A stretch of 61,394 nt of DNA. Origin: a virus. The notes under the pieces were generated by a model, which ran no database searches, had not been told where the DNA came from, and was given only the letters and a program-made list of their open reading frames with translations. Shown here piece after piece: positions 33,130 through 40,664 of this stretch (position 1 is the stretch's first letter; the number at the start of each line of letters is the position of its first letter). The position numbers and the translations under genes are program-made. The stretch covers positions 1 through 61,394 of IMG/VR virus record IMGVR_UViG_3300021139_000014. One strand, written 5' to 3'.

Positions 33130-33474
33130 TTAATTTAAGTAAGCCATACCGCTAAATGCAGCGCTAAATGTTATTGTTATTTGATTGATTGAATTATAAT
33201 GAACCTCGCCTATTACCTCATCATTCGCACTATCCACTATATTTACTGAGGCAAATTTACCTAAATTATGATTAATAACCCAAACGCTTGCAGGCGTGGT
33301 TTGAGTAAACACATAAGCTAAATCTTGAGCTGCAGGAATCTTACCTGTAGAGTCTAAGGTAGCGACACCATTTGCTGCTCCATAAGGCACAGTTGTAACA
33401 GGTCCGTTTGTTGCCAAAAGAACACCGCTATCCGTCCTTAATTTTAATTCGTGCTCAACGTATATTTGGCTCAT
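33130..33474 (-). CDS. Short fibre protein, 114 aa
   Basis: A 114-aa protein whose second half (VWVINHNLGKFASVNIVDSAN ... AFSGMAYLN) matches the C-terminal domain of the neighbouring 364-aa fibre. The N-terminus (MSQIYVEHELKLRTDSGVL) may be a short attachment part. Probably a small fibre or a fibre-end module. Confidence 0.6.
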   Translation of the reverse strand: MSQIYVEHELKLRTDSGVLLATNGPVTTVPYGAANGVATLDSTGKIPAAQDLAYVFTQTTPASVWVINHNLGKFASVNIVDSANDEVIGEVHYNSINQITITFSAAFSGMAYLN

Positions 33475-33479
33475 AATTT

Positions 33480-34076
33480 CTAGTTAAACAAGGTAACAAT
33501 AACAACACCTGCTCCTAATGAGTTAGCGAATGTTATTTGACCTGTATTTGTGTTCCATAAAACCTCGTCAGTAGCTGGACTACCACTTGTTATAATTTTG
33601 TTTACCGTAGCACCACCTCTTGAAATATATGCTAAAGACTTACCTGCCATATCAGCATAGGTAATTGATGTCTCTCCACCTGTAGCTGTATAAGATTTAT
33701 TTGTAAGGGTAATAGCATAAACAACATTTGTAATTACAGAGGCAGTTGGCTGACCTGTAATAATTCCATTTGTGCTTCCTGAAACAACAACTGCATTTTG
33801 AATCCAATGACCTATATAACCATACAAGAAGTTAATCAATCTGTCATAGGTAGGATTACCTGCATACCCAGGAACATATGCCTGAATAGCTGTATTCAAA
33901 CTATTGTAATAAGGTTGATAATACCTTAACACATCAGTCATAATATAAATCAACTCTAACCTATCCGTTTCATCTACCCAATTATAATACTTCTCTATCT
34001 CATACTCATCAGCTCCTAGGAACAATGAAATATCAGAGTATTGAAGTATGGAGGTTATTTGGTCGTTACTATGCAT
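33480..34076 (-). CDS. Structural protein, 198 aa
   Basis: The first half is helical (SDISLFLGADEYEIEKYYNWV, then a Tyr-rich helix) and the second half beta-rich. It probably belongs to the tail or baseplate. It starts at the stop of the previous gene. No family recognised. Confidence 0.55.
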   Translation of the reverse strand: MHSNDQITSILQYSDISLFLGADEYEIEKYYNWVDETDRLELIYIMTDVLRYYQPYYNSLNTAIQAYVPGYAGNPTYDRLINFLYGYIGHWIQNAVVVSGSTNGIITGQPTASVITNVVYAITLTNKSYTATGGETSITYADMAGKSLAYISRGGATVNKIITSGSPATDEVLWNTNTGQITFANSLGAGVVIVTLFN

Positions 34077-34618
34077 TAGAATCTAATACTTGATTGTGAG
34101 ATAATAGTAGCCGCTCTTGATAGGGCTGCCTGAGAAGAGAATTGGTCTCCATAACTTCCCGCATTCACTGCCGTAACCTTTTCTCTTTGTAACTGAACTA
34201 AACTATCCTTAAACACAGGGTCAGATAATCTTATAGGATTACTTGCCAAAATCTGCGCAGCATTATAAATAGCCTGATTAGTAAAACCAACCATGGTAAC
34301 CACATTAGTAGAGCTATATACCGAACCTGTAACAGGACTTGTCTTATTTAAACTCAACTGAATACTTAAGGCTAAGTCGGCAGTAAAACCTGTGATAGTA
34401 ATAGTATCAGCACCACCAATAGGGAAGTCTACATAACCTGAGGTGTTGCCGGCAGGGAAAACCAATGGCGTACCATCTACATAATAAATATATAATCTTC
34501 TCCAATTAAAACCACTTTTAGGCTCACTAGAAGCGGTATAGTTAGAAGTATCTGTAATCGTTAAGGATGTTCCATTAGCTGATTGCTGTACAGTATATGA
34601 AGCTACAAAAGTACCCAT
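34076..34618 (-). CDS. Structural protein, 180 aa
   Basis: A beta-rich N-terminal domain (SYTVQQSANGTSLTITDTSNY) and a helical C-terminus (NPVFKDSLVQLQREKVTAV-like). It is the first gene of the fibre operon, just downstream of a conserved promoter block and the large structured region. Probably a tail protein. Confidence 0.55.
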   Translation of the reverse strand: MGTFVASYTVQQSANGTSLTITDTSNYTASSEPKSGFNWRRLYIYYVDGTPLVFPAGNTSGYVDFPIGGADTITITGFTADLALSIQLSLNKTSPVTGSVYSSTNVVTMVGFTNQAIYNAAQILASNPIRLSDPVFKDSLVQLQREKVTAVNAGSYGDQFSSQAALSRAATIISQSSIRF

Positions 34619-34621
34619 AGA

Positions 34622-34640
34622 AATATTTTACACAAATATA
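34622..34640 (-). promoter_or_regulatory. Late promoter block TATATTTGTGT... before fibre operon
   Basis: The 19-nt TATATTTGTGTAAAATATT contains a TAnnTTTG box and ends 3 nt before the start codon of the 180-aa gene. An identical 19-mer lies before the gene starting at 51081. Confidence 0.65.
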
Positions 34641-34645
34641 CTAAA

Positions 34646-34976
34646 ATAATCGGTTAGGTACATATCAGGTTTTATATCCAAGGAAAAGTATTCACTGGAT
34701 TTTCAACTACTTTATTTACAACTTGTAGTATCATAGCCTTTCAATGCGCCCCATATCCTAAGGGTATATCAGTTTAATACTTAGTTTCCTTGTCGGCAGT
34801 CGTCAACCTGTAAGACGTTGCTACCACTTTTACTGATATATATGTCTCCACTTATTTAAAAGGTCGGCTATTCAGCTCCCGAAAATATAAGTGTTAAGCA
34901 CCAAAGACAGCAAACTTTCATTTAGAAGGCAGTTGTGCCTTAATAGGGAAAAACGTGTTAAAACCTAACCGATTAT
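34646..34976 (-). ncRNA. Candidate large structured RNA closed by 14-bp helix
   Basis: In the minus direction, ATAATCGGTTAGGT (34976-34963) pairs with ACCTAACCGATTAT (34659-34646). Inside are hairpin AAGGCA-CAAC-TGCCTT (34941-34926), helix CACTTAT/ATAAGTG (34893-34887 with 34855-34849), helix TATATCAGT/ACTGATATA (34840-34832 with 34773-34765) enclosing GGTAG...CGTC...GACG...CTGCC (34825-34795), and ATCCA/TGGAT (34700-34676). One helix needs a G-U pair that forms only on the minus strand. It lacks the hallmarks of tmRNA, RNase P RNA or self-splicing introns known to me. Confidence 0.5.
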
Positions 34977-34983
34977 GGGAAAT

Positions 34984-35014
34984 AAAAAACCCACCAAATG
35001 AGAGTTGATGGGTT
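34984..35014 (-). terminator. Rho-independent terminator after 1263-aa gene/small RNA
   Basis: AACCCA-t-CAA...TTG-g-TGGGTT forms a stem with the loop CTCTCAT, followed by six T on the minus strand. The loop is complementary to ATGAGAG in the hairpin at 35078-35106. Confidence 0.8.
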
Positions 35015-35110
35015 GATTAAAACACTTCCATTGGAAGCAGAACAATAATACTGAGACTATTGCGGGGATTATTCAACCCGATAACGTACTCTCATTACCT
35101 TATCGGATTT
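34984..35110 (-). ncRNA. Candidate small RNA of about 125 nt
   Basis: It begins just downstream of a consensus promoter and ends in a terminator. Elements in order: hairpin CCGATAA...TTATCGG (35106-35078), pairing AATAAT/ATTATT, hairpin CTTCC-AAT-GGAAG, and the terminator hairpin. The first and last hairpin loops share 7 complementary bases (ATGAGAG with CTCTCAT), predicting a kissing interaction. No reading frame. Could be a regulatory or virion-associated RNA. Confidence 0.55.
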
Positions 35111-35116
35111 GCAATA

Positions 35117-35148
35117 CAAAATTAGTAATTATTTTTAAATTATCAAAA
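35117..35148 (-). promoter_or_regulatory. Consensus Bacteroidota promoter TTTTG-N19-TAATTTTG
   Basis: TTTTG (35148-35144), exactly 19 nt, then TAATTTTG (35124-35117). This equals the primary sigma factor consensus of Bacteroidota. The TTTTG overlaps the stop of the 1263-aa gene. Transcription would start near 35110. Confidence 0.7.
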
Positions 35149-38100
35149 CTTGTTTTTACTTATTTTATTTTTTTTATTGTCTTCTTCTAAGGCTGTATTA
35201 ACTACTCTTTCAGCTAAATTTTGCATAGGGATGGCATATCCATTAAGCATTAACACAAACTGTAAGGTAGAAATACTTGTTTTTAAGGCTAAATAAGTAT
35301 CCTTTTCTTTATCTGGAACTTCATTAGGAGATTTAGTTAAAAGCTTACCAGCAGCTTCCATACCACCAGCAAGGTCAACTATACTAGAACTAACCTCAGA
35401 CAAGGCAGCAACATTCTGTAATAACAAATGGTCTATTTCTTTTTGAGAAGTAACCTTACTTACAGCCGCTCCTCTCTTTGTTTCTAACTTAGGAATCTTA
35501 TGATAAGTAATATTATTCATGATATTTTCAGACCAATCCATTATCTGAGCATTCTCCTTCGGAGTAAGCACCTTATCAGCCCAATTTGAATTAGCGGCAT
35601 AGTAAGCTGATGTAGCTAATCCATCTGCCATTGCTCTACCTAATGAACCATATTGGCTAAAGGCAAGCTGACCCATGTTAGCTATTAATTCTTGAGCTGC
35701 TCCTTGTTTGTCAAACTTAGACATTAATTGGTCCTTATAGTAATCAGCTGAACTGTCATCCTTACCTACTGATTTAGCAATAGCTAATTGTTGTAAATAA
35801 CTTGTTACGTTGTTTAAATATCCCATCATAGTGATACCAGCCATAATACCTAATGGCTTAGATAATTCGCTTACTGCTCCAACATCACCTTTAGCTGCTC
35901 TATCTTTAAAATCTTTCATACCTTTTATGAATGATTCATACTCTCTATTAGTATAACCTCCAACGAATCCAACAATTTTACCAATCGTACCAGAAGCTTC
36001 TATTTGTCCAAAAGGGACTGCTACAGTTCTTCTTCTTGCTCCAGTAGTAGTAGCACCTATGATTTCTTCTGTTTCTTGGTCAGCAATTGAACCAGCATCA
36101 TTTAATGCTTTCTTAAATTTATTTCTATAAGAAGCATCGCTGATAAATTTATTACCATCGAAATTCTCTCCAGTAATTTCCTTGAATGAATCTCTAAACG
36201 TAGGCATCCAAATCATGTTATTAAAATGAGCCTCGGTAAATCCACTCAACCATTTTGCACCTTCTTGTAACCATCCATGTCCAGTAGTTACTTTACCAGT
36301 ATCAATATCAAAGTTTGCATTAATATTCTCCTTGATTCTTATTGGACTTTTTGTAAACTCTTTAACTGCATCTGATATTTTATTTCCTTTAAATACCTCA
36401 GCATAACCCTGGAATCCAGTTTTACCTCTTATAGGATATGTTACAAATCCAACAGCCGCTTCCTTGAATGCTCTAATTGGGTCAAAGAATATTTTAACAG
36501 AAGTAGCTGATAATAGCTTATCTACAAACTTCTGTCCAGCATCAGACTTAACACCTTGTAATTGAGATTTTAATCTTTCACCAAGCTCTTGTTCTGTAGC
36601 TATTAAAACATCTTTATTTTCAGGTCTTAATAGCTCTAGGTTTGTATTAATAACTTTTCTTGCCTGACTAAGCATCTTTGTTAAATGATAATCCTCAAAT
36701 GTATTCTTAGCAGCGGTATTCATTAGGTAACCAAAATCTGTCATAGGTAAATCAGACTTCATTACATCCTTTATAATACGTTCTTTACCAAATGGACTAG
36801 CTATTCTAAGAGGAGTCTTACCAACCTCAGATGCTGCTGTTGGAATTACCTTGTCCTTATAATACATTCTAGGCATATAAAAAGGAACCTTCTCAAGACT
36901 CTTACCTCTCAAGCTATTAGCATACTCTTGTTTATCTGTTACATTATTTTCAAATAAATTTGTAACAGCATCTAATGCAGCTCTTTGTTCTTTGGTTAAA
37001 TATTTATCTCCTCCGTTTATAAAATCGTTATACACATCCTCTAAGTCAACCATTCCATCAGCACCTTTTGGTATTGATTCGTAAGCATCTTTCATTCTTG
37101 TTTCAGTATCCTTATATCCTAATAATTTCTTAAAGTTAGATACCTTATCTGGGATGCTTCTTGTTTTATCTTTATTATTTAATTTCAAGCCAAACTCATC
37201 TACAGTACCTACATCTTTAATGTTCTTATATCTCTCATCAAACTTTTTAGAATACTCTTGAAGATAATGTACAATCATACCCATTTTATGGGAGTCCTGG
37301 TTCTCTATTTTGTTTGCCTTGAATATATCAGCAACTGCCTTACCAAAATCCTTTGAATCTTTTGTGTAATCAGCAAGACCTTTATTGAAAGGAGATATAA
37401 GTTTTAACCAAAAATCATTACCTAATTTATTTGCTTTTATTCCTAACTTACTAGCCCAATATGTAATGTCTGTTTTAGCTAATTTTTTAGCTGCTGCAGA
37501 TACTGTAGTTTCTTTTAAACCACTTAATTCATCAGCTATACCAGTTGAGTTTTTAGCCTCAAGAGATGTAACAACATCATGAAATTTAGCGACATCTATA
37601 TAGCCATCATTAGCAACCCCCATAGCCTCATTTAATACATATAAATCTTCTATTGATAAAGATTTTAAATCCTCATCTGATAAACTATTTATTTGGTCAA
37701 TAAGTTCTTTTTGCTCTGGCGTTACTTCGTAATCTGGTTCTATCTTGTTGCCTCTTATATCATTGATGAAATCATCTTTTATCTTAGATATTTGGTCCTT
37801 ATATTTTTCTTCAAACTTAGATTGCTCAAAAGCAACACTACTTGCTATGTCATCATATTCCTCTTGAGTTATATCCTCATTTTCTAATAGCTGATTAAGT
37901 CTTCTTTTAAGCTTGTTTGTATCACCTATTATTTTTACATAATCCTCTATTGTTTCAACCTTGTTATTATGTATGTCATTTAATAAATCTAATGCTTGTT
38001 CTGATGTTTTTACATTATCAAAAACCTTATCCTCTTTTGATTCAGCTTTTATTCTTTCAATGTCAGCAGACATTTCAACCATTAATCTAGGATTAGGAAC

Positions 38101-38934
38101 CTTACCAGTTAATAAGTCTAATGCTTGCTTATACTTAGTAAGCATATCTAATGGTAGGTCTTCTGGATTAATGCTTGTAAATGATTTTATTTGAGCACTT
38201 AATGGAGACTTATTTCCTTTAGCTGATTTTTGCATTTTTTTAATGTCAGACATCTCATTTGCATAATCAGCTCTTTCTACAACCTTATCTACATAGTCAG
38301 AAAATCTTTTGAATGCAGCCTCACTTGTCCCAACCTTAGCAGCCTTTCTAGCTATTGTTTGAGCTTGTATATTATCAATCTTCCCTTTATCTGTTAGTTC
38401 AGCAAGATATTCAGATACCCTAGCAGCAAATTCTTTTTGATAGCTTTTCTCTTCTGCTCTACCTTCTTTTCTGCCAGCCTTCTTACCTTCTATTTCTCCT
38501 GCTAATTTACCCTCAGCTTCTTTAAATCTTCCTTCGTATTCTAACTCTTTAATTCTATCCTTATATTCAGCCTCGCTAATTTTATTCTCCTCAAGTTGTT
38601 TTTTAAGCTTGCTGATTTCTTTAGCCATATCTCTTCCTTGAGACATTTGACCAGCAAGTAATCCTTCTTGAAAACCTCTTTTAATATTCTTTTTGAAATC
38701 GTTAAATACCTTTTTTAATCCTTTCTTAACTATGTTTTTTTCTTTTGGAAATAAAATATCAAAAGCCTGTTCTGGAGTAGGAATTAATCCTTTGCTTTCA
38801 GGTTTATTTGCATGTTCATCAAATGCAACAAAAGCCCATGTCTCAACGTCATTGTCGCTAAGATTAGGTTTCTTTTCTTTAATACCTTCTTTTAATTTTT
38901 CCCACTCTGGGCCAAAAGGACATAATTCTGCCAT
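35143..38934 (-). CDS. Giant internal virion protein, 1263 aa
   Basis: The 1263-aa protein starts with MAELCPFGPEWEKLKEGIKE and is mostly charged alpha helix (long Lys/Glu-rich coiled coils at 80-480). More ordered regions follow, with a glycine-rich hydrophobic stretch (LGIMAGITMMGYLNNV) near 1060-1080. Such giant helical proteins in podovirus structural operons are usually ejected with the DNA or packed in the head or tail. It is followed by a small RNA promoter and terminator. No enzyme motif seen. Confidence 0.6.
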   Translation of the reverse strand: MAELCPFGPEWEKLKEGIKEKKPNLSDNDVETWAFVAFDEHANKPESKGLIPTPEQAFDILFPKEKNIVKKGLKKVFNDFKKNIKRGFQEGLLAGQMSQGRDMAKEISKLKKQLEENKISEAEYKDRIKELEYEGRFKEAEGKLAGEIEGKKAGRKEGRAEEKSYQKEFAARVSEYLAELTDKGKIDNIQAQTIARKAAKVGTSEAAFKRFSDYVDKVVERADYANEMSDIKKMQKSAKGNKSPLSAQIKSFTSINPEDLPLDMLTKYKQALDLLTGKVPNPRLMVEMSADIERIKAESKEDKVFDNVKTSEQALDLLNDIHNNKVETIEDYVKIIGDTNKLKRRLNQLLENEDITQEEYDDIASSVAFEQSKFEEKYKDQISKIKDDFINDIRGNKIEPDYEVTPEQKELIDQINSLSDEDLKSLSIEDLYVLNEAMGVANDGYIDVAKFHDVVTSLEAKNSTGIADELSGLKETTVSAAAKKLAKTDITYWASKLGIKANKLGNDFWLKLISPFNKGLADYTKDSKDFGKAVADIFKANKIENQDSHKMGMIVHYLQEYSKKFDERYKNIKDVGTVDEFGLKLNNKDKTRSIPDKVSNFKKLLGYKDTETRMKDAYESIPKGADGMVDLEDVYNDFINGGDKYLTKEQRAALDAVTNLFENNVTDKQEYANSLRGKSLEKVPFYMPRMYYKDKVIPTAASEVGKTPLRIASPFGKERIIKDVMKSDLPMTDFGYLMNTAAKNTFEDYHLTKMLSQARKVINTNLELLRPENKDVLIATEQELGERLKSQLQGVKSDAGQKFVDKLLSATSVKIFFDPIRAFKEAAVGFVTYPIRGKTGFQGYAEVFKGNKISDAVKEFTKSPIRIKENINANFDIDTGKVTTGHGWLQEGAKWLSGFTEAHFNNMIWMPTFRDSFKEITGENFDGNKFISDASYRNKFKKALNDAGSIADQETEEIIGATTTGARRRTVAVPFGQIEASGTIGKIVGFVGGYTNREYESFIKGMKDFKDRAAKGDVGAVSELSKPLGIMAGITMMGYLNNVTSYLQQLAIAKSVGKDDSSADYYKDQLMSKFDKQGAAQELIANMGQLAFSQYGSLGRAMADGLATSAYYAANSNWADKVLTPKENAQIMDWSENIMNNITYHKIPKLETKRGAAVSKVTSQKEIDHLLLQNVAALSEVSSSIVDLAGGMEAAGKLLTKSPNEVPDKEKDTYLALKTSISTLQFVLMLNGYAIPMQNLAERVVNTALEEDNKKNKISKNKF

Positions 38935-38935
38935 A

Positions 38936-39088
38936 TTATTTTTTCTTTTTAGCAGCTGATATTGCTATAGCCACTATTTGTTTTTGACTTCTTGGTTTAG
39001 TTCCCTTGTGAGCTAACTCATGAATATTAGAGCTGATAGCTTTTTGAACAGACTCTTTACTTTTTCCTTTAGCAGATTTGAGTGGCAT
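38936..39088 (-). CDS. Small basic protein, 50 aa
   Basis: ATG 39088 gives MPLKSAKGKSKESVQKAISS, then NIHELAHKGTKPRSQKQIVAIAIS, ending AAKKKK. Short basic proteins with this KxQxVAIA pattern are frequent in phage structural operons of Bacteroidota and many other phages, probably as virion-associated proteins. It lies between the 1263-aa and ATP-grasp genes. Confidence 0.6.
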   Translation of the reverse strand: MPLKSAKGKSKESVQKAISSNIHELAHKGTKPRSQKQIVAIAISAAKKKK

Positions 39089-39089
39089 A

Positions 39090-40391
39090 TTACTTTTTTT
39101 TAGATAATTTAATCATTGTGTTAAACGCCTCGATAGCCTCATCAGCACCTTCTGTTTTGATATTCAAATCATATCCTTCAATCAACTCAGCCATCTTCTC
39201 AATCTTTCTCTTACATTCCTCATGGCTCTTACCTACAGCAACTAAACTACCAATAGTAGAAGAGTCACCTAAACGTAATACATGGTATGTTCCGTCAATC
39301 TTAATTGGATTAATCAACTTAACCCACTGACGAATACTCTCTGGGAAGTAAACTGTTTGGTGATTACCACTATGCCATCCTGAGCTGATTAATATTTCCA
39401 TTCCATAAGGGTTATCTGTTTCAGGGTCTACCAACTCTCCATTAGCTCCCTTCCAAATAATGTCCCCTAAATTCTTATATATCTCTTGATATAACGCATT
39501 TGGAGGCAATCCTAGACGCATACAAGGGTCAATAAAGTAATGTTTACCATCTTTGGTAGTTCTTACTTCTGTAGAGAAAAAACCATTGTGGTCATACTTC
39601 TTTAATAGTATTCCGAATTTCTCATTTACAGCCTTATTACCGACACTTAAATCTTTATCATCTATTAACTTACCTGCGTAAGAAACGTCCTTAATTTCGC
39701 ATCCTGTGAACATCTTAGAAGGCAATACACCATCAATAGCATATGCATCTATACCTTCCTCAACCTCAGCAGGAATAGAATCAACCACCACAAACTCACA
39801 AATAGTTTTTAATGGCCCAAGTGTTGACTCAAGGTTATCCAATAAAGGCTCGGATAACTTGTAATTAATATGATGAAATGTTTCAAATGTCTTTCTATAT
39901 TTAGAAATTTTAACATATTTATCTTTGTTCTTTTTAAGGTGCTCTCTTAATGCAGGAAGACCTACAACCTTAACTGTCGGTGCTACATCCATACCAAGTT
40001 TCTTCATCTCAACTGCAGTCTCGTATCTGTTCAATTCAAGACGCTCAGCCTTACCTGAACCAAAACAAGGAATACCTGAAGCCTCTAATAACTCTAATAA
40101 GTCACCATCGTAAATATCTGGGGTAAAGAAACAATCAATCTTATCCATTACCTCAAATAGATTCTCAATACGTTCAATGTTTTTACCATCAAATGTATTT
40201 AGTTTCTTCCCATTCTTCCATTCAGTTCCTATAACGGCTTCTGCCATACCAGGGTAGGCATCTTTCCATTCTGTATAATAATATACTTTCTTGAAGTAAT
40301 CAGCTAGTTTTAAACAGAACTCAAAAAAAAGTCCATTGTCTACACACAATATTACCTTGTCTTTGGCGTTTCCTAAAGTTATTTTTTCCAT
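39090..40391 (-). CDS. ATP-grasp-like enzyme in structural operon
   Basis: A 433-aa protein with the order of an ATP-grasp ligase: an N-terminal alpha/beta domain (KVILCVDNGLFFEF), GIPCFGSGKAERLELNRYETAVEMKKLGM (106-134), lysines for ATP binding in KYVKISKYRKTFETF (158-172), and the metal/ATP site FSTEVRTTKDGKHYFIDPCMRLGLPP (272-297). These enzymes (PurD, carbamoyl phosphate synthase, peptide ligases) join a carboxylate to an amine or thiol. No substrate is evident. Its position between internal virion genes suggests modification of a virion or envelope component, or packaging in the particle. Confidence 0.65.
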   Translation of the reverse strand: MEKITLGNAKDKVILCVDNGLFFEFCLKLADYFKKVYYYTEWKDAYPGMAEAVIGTEWKNGKKLNTFDGKNIERIENLFEVMDKIDCFFTPDIYDGDLLELLEASGIPCFGSGKAERLELNRYETAVEMKKLGMDVAPTVKVVGLPALREHLKKNKDKYVKISKYRKTFETFHHINYKLSEPLLDNLESTLGPLKTICEFVVVDSIPAEVEEGIDAYAIDGVLPSKMFTGCEIKDVSYAGKLIDDKDLSVGNKAVNEKFGILLKKYDHNGFFSTEVRTTKDGKHYFIDPCMRLGLPPNALYQEIYKNLGDIIWKGANGELVDPETDNPYGMEILISSGWHSGNHQTVYFPESIRQWVKLINPIKIDGTYHVLRLGDSSTIGSLVAVGKSHEECKRKIEKMAELIEGYDLNIKTEGADEAIEAFNTMIKLSKKK

Positions 40392-40403
40392 GTGCTAAAG
40401 TTA

Positions 40404-40664
40404 CTATTTTTTCTTTTTAAAGACCTTTGCAATATTTTTTACGAAGGAACTGTTCTTCAGTCTCTCCGATATCTTCATTCCGTTCTCCTGACTTGAGTCT
40501 TCGTTCAAGTTCTTCTCGGTTGTCATTTCTCCACTTTTCAAATCCTGAGAGTTGTTCATCTGGGACTTCTCCGAACCCAAACTCTTTGACAGGTTTTGAT
40601 AATACATCTTTTGGAACTTCGGTGGGAGTTTCTCCAACTCCTTCTCCACTTCTTGAGGTGTCAT
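40404..40664 (-). CDS. Possible overlapping gene, 86 aa
   Basis: This frame lies entirely inside the 3' end of the 754-aa gene in another frame. ATG follows an A-rich leader (AAACAAAACAAGATT) like real starts here, the product is a plausible hydrophilic helix protein (MTPQEVEKELEKLPPKFQK, ending KVFKKKK), and it stops 12 bases before the next gene. It may also be chance. Confidence 0.3.
   Translation of the reverse strand: MTPQEVEKELEKLPPKFQKMYYQNLSKSLGSEKSQMNNSQDLKSGEMTTEKNLNEDSSQENGMKISERLKNSSFVKNIAKVFKKKK

Larger units (their letters stand above)
34619..35142. other. Non-coding, structured region between virion operons
   Basis: 520 bp with no credible gene. In the minus direction it holds a consensus promoter (35148-35117), a hairpin CCGATAA/TTATCGG, a terminator hairpin whose loop is complementary to that hairpin's loop, then a 14-bp inverted repeat enclosing about 300 nt with several internal helices, and finally the fibre-operon promoter. 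Confidence 0.7.

Noticed and set aside
27515-34618. Diversity-generating retroelement at the fibre genes
   Set aside because: No reverse transcriptase gene and no template/variable repeat pair were seen near the fibres.
34619-35142. Group I/II intron, tmRNA or RNase P RNA
   Set aside because: The flanking genes are complete, so nothing is split; no tRNA-like ends, tag frame or conserved RNase P or intron core words are visible.
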